From: JBDHRG01 sp039807445
Lineage (GTDB): Bacteria > Pseudomonadota > Gammaproteobacteria > Competibacterales > Competibacteraceae
Direction of reading: 5' to 3'
DNA length: 7,253 nucleotides
Assembly (NCBI GenBank): GCA_039807445.1
Contig: JBDHRG010000189.1
Location: forward strand, 1 to 7,253
A program made the position numbers and the translations under genes. Below the pieces are notes generated by a model. It was not told where the DNA came from and made no database searches. It saw only the letters and a list, made by a program, of their open reading frames with translations. Positions 1-6,130 of this stretch are shown here, in pieces. Within the stretch, counting starts at the first letter, position 1, and every line of letters begins with the position of its first letter.

Positions 1-5
1 CCAAA

Positions 6-2366
6 GTGATCGACCCGGTCTGCGGCATGAGCGTCGACACCCGGACGGCGGCCGCCAGCGCGGTGCACGCGGGGCGCGAATTCTGGTTCTGCTCGACGCG
101 CTGCCAGCAGCAGTTCGCAGCGGCACCGCAGAAGTACGATCTGAAGTCGATCGAGGCGACGACAGCGAGGGCCGCCGAGGGAACGCATGGCCACCATGCC
201 CATCCCCCCGCCTCGGCGATGAGCGTCGAGCCGGCTTCGGCGGCCGCCCGCGGCGAGAAGGCCAAGGATCCGATCTGCGGCATGCTGGTCGACAAGGCCA
301 CGGCGCTGAAGACCGAGCGGGGCGGCCGCAGCTATTACTTCTGCAGCGAAACCTGCCTGCGCACCTTCGAATCGCCGGAAACCGAGCTCGAGAAGATGCA
401 GACGCGGGTGGCGATCGCGCTCACCGGCGTGCTGGCGCTGGCCATCCTGCGCGCCGGCGCCTTCCTAGGGCTGGCGACCGGTGCGACCCTGCTGACCTGG
501 GTGCCGGTCTCGGCCCTGCCCTGGTTCACCTGGGGGGTGTGGCTGTTCCTGCTGGTGACGCCGGTGCAGTTCATCGGCGGCTGGAGCTTCTACAAGGGAG
601 CGTGGAACGCCGTCCGGACGCGCAACATCAACATGGACTTCCTGATCGCGCTCGGCACCTCGGTCGCGTATTTCTACAGCGTCGCGGTGCTGTTCTTCCC
701 CGAGGCACTGCCCGTCGAGGTCGAGGAGCGCGACGTCTATTTCGAAGTCTCGGCGGTGATCATCGCCTTCGTGCTGCTCGGCAAGTACATGGAGGAGATC
801 ATCAAGAAGAAGTCCTCGGCGGCGGTGCGCCGGCTGCTGGACCTCAAGCCGGCGACGGCGCACGTGGTCCGCAACGGCATCGAGGAAGAGATTCCGGCCG
901 AGAGCATCATGGTCGGCGAAACCGTAGTGGTGAAACCTGGCGAAAAGATCCCGACCGACGGCGAGGTGATCGAAGGCCGGTCCACCGTCGACGAGTCGAT
1001 GCTGACCGGCGAGTCGATGCCGGTCGAAAAGCGCCCGGGTGCGGCGGTGATCGGCGGCACCTTGAACCGCTCCGGGCTGTTCAGCTTCCGCGCGACGCGG
1101 ATCGGCAAGGACACCGCGCTCGCCCAGATCATCAGGATGGTCGAGGAGGCCCAGGCCAGCACCGCCCAGATCCAGCGCTTGGCCGACAAGGTCACGGCCT
1201 ATTTCGTCCCCGCGGTAGTCGGCGTCGCGCTCCTGGCGTTCGTCGGCTGGTGGCTGGCCGGCGATTTCCCGCAGGGACTGCTGGCGTTCATCGCGGTGCT
1301 GATCATTTCCTGCCCCTGCGCGCTCGGCGTCGCGACCCCGGCGGCGCTGATGGTCGGTGTCGGCAAGGGCGCCGAGGGCGGCATCCTGATCCGCGGCGGT
1401 GAAGTGCTCGAGCGCGCGGAAAAACTCAGCACGGTCGTGTTCGACAAGACCGGCACGATCACCCGCGGCGAGCCCGAGGTGACCGACGTCATCGCGCTGG
1501 GCGGACGCGACGAGCAGGCGGTGCTCGCGCTGGCCGCCGCGGTCGAAGCCGGCTCCGAGCATCCGCTCGGCGAAGCCATCGTGCGCGCCGCCCGGCACCA
1601 GGCGATCGCGCTGCCGAAAGCCTCGGGCGTCACCGCCATCGCCGGCCACGGCATCGAGGGCCGCATCGACGGCGTCGACGTGCTGCTCGGCAACCGCCGG
1701 CTGTTCGCGCAACGGCATATCCCGATACCGGGGGCGGAAGCCGAACTGCAGCGCCTGGAGGCCGAGGGCAAGACCGCGATGCTGGTCGGCAGCGGCCAGG
1801 AACTGTTGGGCATCATCGCCGTCGCCGACACCGTGAAGCCGGAAGCCGGCGAGGCGATCGCCGCGCTGAAGTCGCGCGCCATCAAGGTCGTGCTGCTGAC
1901 CGGCGACAACCGGCGCACGGCCGAGGCGATCGCGAAGCTGGTCGGCATCGAGCGCGTGATCGCCGAAGTGCTGCCCGAGGACAAGGCGGGGATCATCCGC
2001 AAGCTCCAGGGCGAAGGCGAGATCGTCGCCATGGTCGGCGACGGCGTCAACGACGCGCCTGCGCTGGCGACAGCCGATATCGGCATCGCGATCGGTTCCG
2101 GATCCGATGTCGCGAAGGAAACCGGCGGCATCATCCTGATCAGGAACGATGTCCGCGACGTGGTCGCCTCGATCCAACTGTCGCGGGCGACCATGCTCAA
2201 GATCAAGCAGAACCTGTTCTGGGCCTTCGTCTACAACACCGCCGGCATTCCGGTGGCGGCGCTGGGCTTCCTGAACCCGATCATCGCTGCGGCTGCGATG
2301 GCGCTGAGCTCGCTGTCGGTGGTGGTCAACTCGGCGCTGCTGAAGCGCACGCGAATCGGCGTGTAG
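6..2366 (+). CDS. copA: Copper-type P1B ATPase with two N-terminal YHS domains (5' end may be outside window)
   Basis: Heavy-metal P-type ATPase of the inner membrane, predicted to export Cu(I) from the cytoplasm using ATP. Seen: YHS domain 1 (about residues 3-45; DPVCGM with C6, then C29 and C33), a short His cluster (H61, H63, H64, H66), YHS domain 2 (about 88-126; DPICGM with C91, then C113 and C117), then the ATPase core. The core has membrane helices near 135-155, 173-195, 210-231 and 244-265, actuator TGES 334-337, helix near 399-420, the metal-site CPC 436-438, phosphorylation motif DKTGT with D480, the HP dipeptide 519-520, GDGVNDAP from 678, and the last helices with Y743-N744 and MxxSS 765-769. 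CPC plus YN plus MxxSS is the P1B-1 (Cu+/Ag+) signature. No HMA (GMxCxxC) domain is present; the YHS domains take its place. The GTG at 6 is the first start in the window, but the frame is open to base 1, so an ATG just upstream is plausible. Ion identity is family inference. Confidence 0.95.
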   Translation: MIDPVCGMSVDTRTAAASAVHAGREFWFCSTRCQQQFAAAPQKYDLKSIEATTARAAEGTHGHHAHPPASAMSVEPASAAARGEKAKDPICGMLVDKATALKTERGGRSYYFCSETCLRTFESPETELEKMQTRVAIALTGVLALAILRAGAFLGLATGATLLTWVPVSALPWFTWGVWLFLLVTPVQFIGGWSFYKGAWNAVRTRNINMDFLIALGTSVAYFYSVAVLFFPEALPVEVEERDVYFEVSAVIIAFVLLGKYMEEIIKKKSSAAVRRLLDLKPATAHVVRNGIEEEIPAESIMVGETVVVKPGEKIPTDGEVIEGRSTVDESMLTGESMPVEKRPGAAVIGGTLNRSGLFSFRATRIGKDTALAQIIRMVEEAQASTAQIQRLADKVTAYFVPAVVGVALLAFVGWWLAGDFPQGLLAFIAVLIISCPCALGVATPAALMVGVGKGAEGGILIRGGEVLERAEKLSTVVFDKTGTITRGEPEVTDVIALGGRDEQAVLALAAAVEAGSEHPLGEAIVRAARHQAIALPKASGVTAIAGHGIEGRIDGVDVLLGNRRLFAQRHIPIPGAEAELQRLEAEGKTAMLVGSGQELLGIIAVADTVKPEAGEAIAALKSRAIKVVLLTGDNRRTAEAIAKLVGIERVIAEVLPEDKAGIIRKLQGEGEIVAMVGDGVNDAPALATADIGIAIGSGSDVAKETGGIILIRNDVRDVVASIQLSRATMLKIKQNLFWAFVYNTAGIPVAALGFLNPIIAAAAMALSSLSVVVNSALLKRTRIGV

Positions 2367-2383
2367 CACGCCGGGGAAGCGTC

Positions 2384-2605
2384 ATGAAACGGTGGGCTTG
2401 CATCGTCGTCTGTGCTGTCCTGACTGCGGCCATCGCCGCCTTCGTGGTTTATCGTTACGGCCTCGATCCCTGGTCCTTGGCGCTGGTGCTGTTGCTGCTC
2501 GTCTGCCCGGTACTGGTGAGCTGGCTGACATGGCGGCAATCGACGCGCACGGAACGGGAGATCGAGGACGCGGTTCGCCGGGAAATCCGGAACAGAAGAC
2601 GTTGA
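2384..2605 (+). CDS. Small two-helix membrane protein of unknown function
   Basis: 73-residue protein I cannot assign to a named family. Two hydrophobic segments are visible, about residues 6-23 and 32-50, followed by a charged, Arg/Glu-rich tail (55-73) that would lie in the cytoplasm if both helices span the membrane. The second helix contains a Cys-Pro pair (C41-P42) within a Leu-rich stretch, reminiscent in shape of the LLLCP motif of small DUF2933-type proteins found near metal pumps, but without their His-rich end; this is only a resemblance. The ATG follows the ATPase stop by 17 nt and has a purine-rich Shine-Dalgarno stretch (GGGGAAG, 2373-2379), so it is probably co-translated with the copper pump and may assist or regulate it. 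Function is not established. Confidence 0.75.
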   Translation: MKRWACIVVCAVLTAAIAAFVVYRYGLDPWSLALVLLLLVCPVLVSWLTWRQSTRTEREIEDAVRREIRNRRR

Positions 2606-2628
2606 AACCACCCCGTCAGCCGTCATGC

Positions 2629-2649
2629 CGGCGCTACCACGAAGCGCCG
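2629..2649. repeat. GC-rich inverted repeat (7-bp stem, 7-nt loop)
   Basis: CGGCGCT (2629-2635) and AGCGCCG (2643-2649) are perfect complements around a 7-nt loop. It lies 24 nt after the stop of the small membrane protein and before the lemA operon, where a transcription end or an mRNA-stabilising hairpin would be expected. No T-run follows, so it is not a canonical intrinsic terminator. An overlapping alternative hairpin, GCGCC/GGCGC at 2644-2656, could compete with it. Confidence 0.5.
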
Positions 2650-2669
2650 AGGGCGCGCCCCGCAAAATT

Positions 2670-2683
2670 GTGAACGTGTTCAC
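2670..2683. promoter_or_regulatory. Short palindrome upstream of lemA, possible operator
   Basis: GTGAAC and GTTCAC are perfect inverted arms separated by 2 nt, centred about 31 nt before the lemA start and in the only slightly AT-richer patch of this gap. The position suits a repressor or activator site for the lemA-TPM operon. I do not recognise a specific regulator, and a 6-bp arm pair can occur by chance. Confidence 0.3.
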
Positions 2684-2707
2684 GGTCGCCACTGTTGGAG
2701 GAACCCG

Positions 2708-3328
2708 ATGCGTCGACTACTGGCAAGCCTGGCAACGCTGCTGTTGCTGACCCTCGGCGGCTGCGGCTACAACACGCTGCAGACCGAAGACGAGCAGATC
2801 AAGTCGAGCTGGTCCGAGGTCCTGAACCAGTACCAGCGCCGGGCCGACCTGGTTCCCAACCTGGTGAACACGGTCAAGGGCTTCGCCACCCAGGAAAAGG
2901 AAGTACTGACGCGGGTCACCGAGGCACGCTCGCGCGTCGGCACGATCCAGGCGACCCCGGAACTGATCGACGATCCCGAGGCGTTCGCGAAGTTCCAGGC
3001 GGCGCAGCGGGAGCTGTCGAGCGCCCTGTCCCGACTGCTGGTGGTCTCCGAAAACTACCCGCAGCTGAAGTCCGACGCCAACTTCCGCGACCTGCAGGCC
3101 CAGCTCGAGGGCACCGAAAACCGCATCGCGGTGGCCCGTAACCGCTACATCAAGGCGGTGCAGGCCTACAACGTCACGGTGCGGTCGTTCCCCTCCAACC
3201 TGACGGCGATGACGTTCGGCTTCAAGGTCAAGCCCAACTTCACCGTGGAGAACGAAGCGGAGCTTTCCAGGGCACCGAAGGTGGACTTCGGGACGCCGCC
3301 GGCTCAGCCCCAGGGGGCCGGCCGGTGA
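2708..3328 (+). CDS. lemA: LemA family lipoprotein
   Basis: 206-residue LemA-family protein, close to the usual family length. The N-terminus is a lipoprotein signal: Arg-Arg, a Leu-rich stretch 4-16 and lipobox LGGC with lipidation Cys at C19. The residue after Cys is Gly rather than Asp, so outer-membrane sorting is possible. Family hallmarks visible are RRADLVPNLV (44-53), a long helical, charged middle region consistent with the LemA helical bundle, and the C-terminal YNVTVRSFP block (154-162). A strong Shine-Dalgarno (GGAGGA, 2697-2702) sits 5 nt before the ATG, which fixes the start. It is the first gene of a three-gene unit with two TPM-domain proteins, a common arrangement for LemA. 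The molecular function of LemA is unsettled; an envelope role is the usual suggestion. Confidence 0.93.
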   Translation: MRRLLASLATLLLLTLGGCGYNTLQTEDEQIKSSWSEVLNQYQRRADLVPNLVNTVKGFATQEKEVLTRVTEARSRVGTIQATPELIDDPEAFAKFQAAQRELSSALSRLLVVSENYPQLKSDANFRDLQAQLEGTENRIAVARNRYIKAVQAYNVTVRSFPSNLTAMTFGFKVKPNFTVENEAELSRAPKVDFGTPPAQPQGAGR

Positions 3329-4170
3329 GGGCGACCGCCGCGGTCAGAGCGCTGCTGCTCGCCTTCGCGCTGGGCTGGCCGCTGATCGGCGGCGCGCAGA
3401 CTCCGGCCCCGCCCCTGAGCGCGCGCGTCACCGACCGGACGGCGACGCTGACCAACGAGCAGAAGACGGCGCTGGAACGGACGCTGCAGGCGTTCGAAGC
3501 CCGGAAAGGCAGCCAGATCGCGGTGCTGCTGGTCCCCACGACCGGGCGCGAGCCGATCGAGCAATACGCGCTGCGCGTCGCCGAGCAGTGGAAGCTGGGG
3601 CGTGCGAACGTCGACGACGGCGCGCTGCTGGTCGTGGCCAAGGACGACCGGACGCTGCGCATCGAGGTGGGATACGGCCTGGAAGGGGCGCTGACCGACG
3701 CCGCCAGCAAGCGCATCATCAGCGAGATCATCGTGCCGCGCTTCGAGCAGGGGGATTTCTACGGCGGCATCGCCGCCGGCATCGATCGCATGATCCGCGT
3801 CATCGACGGCGAGCCGCTGCCGCAGCCGAGGCGCAAGCCCGCCGGCACCGCCGAGTTCGAGGAGTACGGTGCCGTGCTTTTCGTGTTCGCGCTGGTGGTC
3901 GGCGGGATGCTGCGCGCCGTGCTGGGCCGGCTTCCCGGTGCGATCGCCGCCGGCGGGGCGATGGCCTTGCTCGCCTGGTGGTTCGCCGGCGCGCTGTTCA
4001 TCGCGCTGGTCGCGGGCGTGCTCGCCTTCCTGTTCACCTTGCTGGGCGGCGGACTGGGCCGATACGGCGGCTGGCACGGCGGCGGCGGCCGTCGCGGCGG
4101 CTTCGGCGGTGGCGACGTCGGCGGCGGTGGCGGCAGCTTCGGTGGCGGCGGCGCTTCGGGACGGTGGTGA
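3325..4170 (+). CDS. TPM-domain (YgcG-like) protein with signal peptide, membrane helices and Gly-rich tail
   Basis: 281-residue protein of the TPM domain (YgcG/Psb32-like) family. An N-terminal signal peptide is visible (hydrophobic 7-22, probable cleavage after A24). The TPM domain spans about 29-155, with the typical GYGLEG motif at 116-121 and the following helix ending in RF-QGDFYGGI. Two or three hydrophobic segments follow between about 183 and 243, and the protein ends in a Gly-rich tail (246-281) with the SFGGGGASG-W ending common in this family. This suggests an extracytoplasmic TPM domain anchored in the inner membrane. It starts at GTG inside the lemA stop (GTGA, 4-nt overlap), so it is translationally coupled. 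The biochemical role is not known; some TPM proteins have been reported as phosphatases or photosystem repair factors, which cannot be transferred here. Confidence 0.9.
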   Translation: MRATAAVRALLLAFALGWPLIGGAQTPAPPLSARVTDRTATLTNEQKTALERTLQAFEARKGSQIAVLLVPTTGREPIEQYALRVAEQWKLGRANVDDGALLVVAKDDRTLRIEVGYGLEGALTDAASKRIISEIIVPRFEQGDFYGGIAAGIDRMIRVIDGEPLPQPRRKPAGTAEFEEYGAVLFVFALVVGGMLRAVLGRLPGAIAAGGAMALLAWWFAGALFIALVAGVLAFLFTLLGGGLGRYGGWHGGGGRRGGFGGGDVGGGGGSFGGGGASGRW

Positions 4171-4171
4171 G

Positions 4172-4669
4172 ATGGACATCGGACGCATCCTCGGGCATCT
4201 GCTGACGACCGACTGGCAGGTCAGGCGGGCCTTTCCCCGCGACACCCTGGCCGCGATCGAGAAGGCGATCGGAGCGAGCGAAGCGACGCACCTCGGCGAG
4301 ATCCGCTTCGCCGTCGAAGGCGCGCTGCCCAGCCGAGCGCTGTTCCGGGGACAGTCGGCGCGCGAACGCGCCATCGACGTGTTCTCGCAGCTGCGGGTAT
4401 GGGATACCGAGCACGACAACGGCGTCTTGATCTATCTGCTGCTCGCGGACCGCGACGTGGAAATCGTCGCCGACCGGGGGATCGACGCGAAGGTGGGCGC
4501 CGAGGAGTGGGAGCGGATATGCCGCGGTATGGAGACCGCCTTCGGCCAGGCGCGCTTCGGGGAGGGCGTGATCGGTGGCATCCAGGCGGTGACGCGACAC
4601 CTGGTACGGCATTTCCCCGCGCGCGGCATCAACCCGGACGAACTGCCCGACGAGCCGGTGGTGCTGTAG
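4172..4669 (+). CDS. TPM-domain protein without signal peptide
   Basis: 165-residue protein of the shorter TPM class that follows LemA and the YgcG-like protein in many proteobacteria. No signal peptide or membrane helix is seen; the N-terminus (TTDWQVRRAFP, residues 10-20) is typical of this class. The core includes GEIRFAVEGALP, the VWDTEHDNGVLIYLLLADRDVEIVADRGI region (split here only for description) and a C-terminal helix, ending in LPDEPVVL. The open frame extends back to 3869 inside the previous gene, but the ATG at 4172 is preferred: it lies 1 nt after the upstream stop, has a G-rich ribosome-binding stretch (GGTGGTGAG) and begins with the family-like N-terminus. It is predicted to stay cytoplasmic, possibly facing the membrane part of its neighbour. 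Function unknown. Confidence 0.88.
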   Translation: MDIGRILGHLLTTDWQVRRAFPRDTLAAIEKAIGASEATHLGEIRFAVEGALPSRALFRGQSARERAIDVFSQLRVWDTEHDNGVLIYLLLADRDVEIVADRGIDAKVGAEEWERICRGMETAFGQARFGEGVIGGIQAVTRHLVRHFPARGINPDELPDEPVVL

Positions 4670-4710
4670 GGCGGTGATCGTCGATCGACAGAACGCCGGC
4701 GAGGCAGGCC

Positions 4711-5295
4711 ATGGCAGTCATCGAAACGTCCGCAGACCATCGTTTCCCGTGGTACGTGCGCCTGTTCTTCTGGAACCAGCGGCGGCGCTACGGCGCGGTG
4801 CTGGAGCCGGCCCGGCTGTGGGGGCGCAGTCCGCGGGTGTTCGCCGCGCTGGCCCTGCTCTACGGCGCCTTCGACCGCCGCCGCTCGCCGCTCGACCCCG
4901 CCCTGCGGGCCCTGGTCACCGTACGGGTCTCCCAGATCAACTGGTGCGCCTTCTGCGTCGACATCAATTCGATGCTGGTGCTCGAGCGCGGGGTGGCACC
5001 GCCCAAGCTCGAGGCTCTGGCCGAGTTCGAAGCGAGCCCCCTGTTCAGCGACCGGGAGAAGGCCGCGCTGCGCTTCGCCGAAGCCGTCACCTACAGCGAC
5101 CGCCGGCCGGGGCCTGAGCACTTCGAGGCGCTGCGCCGGCACTTCGGCGAGGAGGCGATCATCGAGCTCACCGGCCTGATCGCCTTCCAGAACATGTCCA
5201 GCAAGTTCAACGCCGCCCTGGGCGTGGAGCCCCAGGGCTTCTGCGCCGCGGCGCCTCGGCCGCGACAGGCCGATCCGGTCCGGCGTGGCCCTTGA
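4711..5295 (+). CDS. Carboxymuconolactone decarboxylase / AhpD-like family protein
   Basis: 194-residue all-helical protein of the CMD/AhpD-like superfamily. The redox-type CxxC is at C79 and C82 (WCAFC), preceded by the usual LRALVTVRVSQ helix. Members include peroxidase partners such as AhpD and true decarboxylases; this one is not close enough by eye to name a substrate. In AhpD the CxxC works with a Glu upstream and a His four residues after the second Cys; here those positions appear to be Ala (about 67) and Asn (86), so classical peroxidase chemistry is doubtful. The ATG has a GAGG Shine-Dalgarno about 8 nt upstream. It begins 41 nt after the TPM gene and no terminator is visible between, so read-through from the lemA operon is possible. 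The last 25 or so residues are Pro/Arg-rich and probably disordered. Confidence 0.85.
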   Translation: MAVIETSADHRFPWYVRLFFWNQRRRYGAVLEPARLWGRSPRVFAALALLYGAFDRRRSPLDPALRALVTVRVSQINWCAFCVDINSMLVLERGVAPPKLEALAEFEASPLFSDREKAALRFAEAVTYSDRRPGPEHFEALRRHFGEEAIIELTGLIAFQNMSSKFNAALGVEPQGFCAAAPRPRQADPVRRGP

Positions 5296-5321
5296 CCGCC
5301 CTATTTTTGTACATACGACAA
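5292..5321 (+). promoter_or_regulatory. Probable brnTA promoter/operator region
   Basis: A TTGACC hexamer (5292-5297), overlapping the stop codon of the preceding gene, is followed by an AT-rich stretch unusual for this window. The stretch holds an inverted pair TTGT (5307-5310) and ACAA (5318-5321) with 7 nt between, just before the toxin start. BrnA is known to repress its own operon, so a small dyad here fits an operator. The -10 is weak (TACGAC, 16-nt spacing), so the exact promoter is uncertain. Confidence 0.4.
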
Positions 5322-5325
5322 TGCC

Positions 5326-5592
5326 ATGGAAATCACGTTCGACCCCGCCAAGGACGCCGCCAACCTCGCCAAGCACGGTGTGTCGCTGTCGGCCGCGGGC
5401 GCGTTCGAGTGGGTGTCGGCGCTGACGTGGCCCGACACGCGGTGCGACTACGGAGAGCCGCGCAGGGTGGGTCTCGGCTACATCGGCCTGCGCTTGTACT
5501 GCGTGGTCTTCGTCGACCGCAGCGACGACCGGCGCATCATCAGTCTGCGCAAGGCCAACATGCGAGAAGTGAAACGCTATGCCGAAGCTTAA
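5326..5592 (+). CDS. brnT: BrnT family ribonuclease toxin
   Basis: 88-residue protein of the BrnT (DUF497) family of type II toxins. Family marks visible are FDPAKDAANLAKHGVS (5-20), a DxRxDYGEPR segment in the middle, and the C-terminal RIISLRKANMRE-KRY region with R75-K76-A77. BrnT has a RelE-like fold and inhibits growth by cleaving RNA; BrnA binds and neutralises it. Length is normal and no lesion is seen, so the toxin looks intact. No clear Shine-Dalgarno precedes the ATG at 5326; a second ATG at 5321 is out of frame. Its stop lies inside the brnA coding sequence, the usual toxin-first order of this pair. The gene starts 30 nt after the CMD-like gene. Confidence 0.92.
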   Translation: MEITFDPAKDAANLAKHGVSLSAAGAFEWVSALTWPDTRCDYGEPRRVGLGYIGLRLYCVVFVDRSDDRRIISLRKANMREVKRYAEA

Positions 5593-5866
5593 GCGGGGAA
5601 CCATCCTGCCGACCCCCGAGGAAGACGCCGCGATCACGGCGGCTGCGCTGTCCGACCCGGACGCCCTGCCCCTCACCGACGAGGAATGGGCGCAGGCGTC
5701 GTCGACGGCTCGCGTGGGCCGGCCGCGGGCGGCCGTGACCAAAGAGCGCATCACCATACGCCTGTCGTCCGAGGTGGTCGCGGCCTTCCGCGCCACCGGC
5801 GCCGGCTGGCAGACGCGCATGGATCGCGCCTTGAAGGACTGGCTGGCGACGCACCGGCCGGGGTGA
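5579..5866 (+). CDS. brnA: BrnA family antitoxin
   Basis: 95-residue BrnA (DUF4415) antitoxin. The N-terminal part (MPKLKRGTI-PTPEEDAAI) and the acidic middle are typical and probably wrap the toxin. The C-terminal part, from about 55, carries a ribbon-helix-helix DNA-binding domain: strand RITIRLS (57-63), helix 1 EVVAAFRATG, the GWQTRMDRAL turn and helix (W77 onward). In the family, BrnA represses the brnTA promoter alone and with BrnT. It overlaps brnT by 14 nt, so translation is probably coupled; only a weak purine stretch precedes its ATG. The gene appears intact. Confidence 0.92.
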   Translation: MPKLKRGTILPTPEEDAAITAAALSDPDALPLTDEEWAQASSTARVGRPRAAVTKERITIRLSSEVVAAFRATGAGWQTRMDRALKDWLATHRPG

Positions 5867-6059
5867 GCTCCTCGACTTTGCGCAGGGGCTGGATGGGTCG
5901 CGAGGAGCAAGGGCGGGCACGGTGAGCCGTGGTTGGTACTGAACGACGGGTGCGACCGCGAGCATGTGGCGGCCTCGGCGCCGAGGCAAGCTCGCTGCCT
6001 TGACACTGCGTTCTTGGCTCCGCGTTCGTCGTACGTCGCGGCTGCTATAAAAGGCATTC
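5867..6059. other. Intergenic region with clustered inverted repeats, no gene seen
   Basis: No convincing reading frame or known RNA is visible here. It holds three inverted repeats: GCTCCTCG/CGAGGAGC (5867-5874 and 5901-5908, 26-nt loop) starting right after the brnA stop; CACGG/CCGTG (5918-5931, 4-nt loop); and a 16-bp uninterrupted palindrome, GCCTCGGCGCCGAGGC, at 5972-5987. None has a following T-run on the + strand. A TATAAAA stretch at 6046-6052 lies just upstream of the copper promoter. Confidence 0.55.
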
Positions 6060-6090
6060 TTGACCTTCCTATCATTGGAAGGTCCAGCCT
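6060..6090 (+). promoter_or_regulatory. CueR/HmrR-type copper-responsive promoter
   Basis: A perfect 8-bp inverted repeat, GACCTTCC (6062-6069) and GGAAGGTC (6077-6084), with a 7-nt spacer overlaps a -35 hexamer TTGACC (6060-6065). A -10 candidate CAGCCT (6085-6090) follows at exactly 19 bp. The CCTTCC-N7-GGAAGG dyad inside an overlong 19-bp spacer is the signature of operators for the MerR-family Cu(I) sensors CueR and HmrR, as at Escherichia coli copA. The sensor untwists this spacer when it binds Cu(I), turning transcription on. Transcription would start near 6097, ahead of the ATPase at 6131. No sensor gene is in the window. Confidence 0.88.
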
Positions 6091-6119
6091 CGTGGTCATC
6101 GAGGCAAACCCCGAGTTCC

Positions 6120-6124
6120 AGGAG
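6120..6124 (+). promoter_or_regulatory. Ribosome binding site of the second ATPase
   Basis: AGGAG with 6 nt to the ATG at 6131. It decides the start: an in-frame GTG at 6092 lies at or before the predicted transcription start and is therefore unlikely. Confidence 0.75.
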
Positions 6125-6130
6125 ACCGAG

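Noticed and set aside
465..2369. Long minus-strand open frame (634 codons) opposite the first ATPase
   Set aside because: It is a high-GC shadow: composition is Asp/Arg/His/Gln-rich with no recognisable domain, and the + strand frame has every P-type ATPase motif.
4060..4167. GGC-rich tandem-repeat-like DNA
   Set aside because: It encodes the Gly-rich tail normal for YgcG-like TPM proteins, so it is coding low complexity and not an independent repeat element.
3869..4171. N-terminal extension of the second TPM protein
   Set aside because: The extension overlaps the previous gene, is Ala/Ser/Cys-rich out-of-frame translation, and the ATG at 4172 fits the family N-terminus and operon spacing.
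3304..4419. Minus-strand open frame over the TPM genes
   Set aside because: Low-complexity Ala/Arg/Gln composition caused by reading the Gly-rich and GC-rich coding region backwards.
5867..5908. Rho-independent terminator after brnA
   Set aside because: The 8-bp stem has a 26-nt loop and no T-run on either side, so it is reported only as an inverted repeat.
6000..6005. Perfect -35 hexamer TTGACA
   Set aside because: No acceptable -10 hexamer at 15-19 nt downstream.
6092..6130. In-frame GTG at 6092 with an upstream GGAAGG as an earlier start for the second ATPase
   Set aside because: The GGAAGG is an arm of the copper operator, the GTG precedes the predicted transcription start, and the ATG at 6131 has its own AGGAG site and starts right at the YHS domain.
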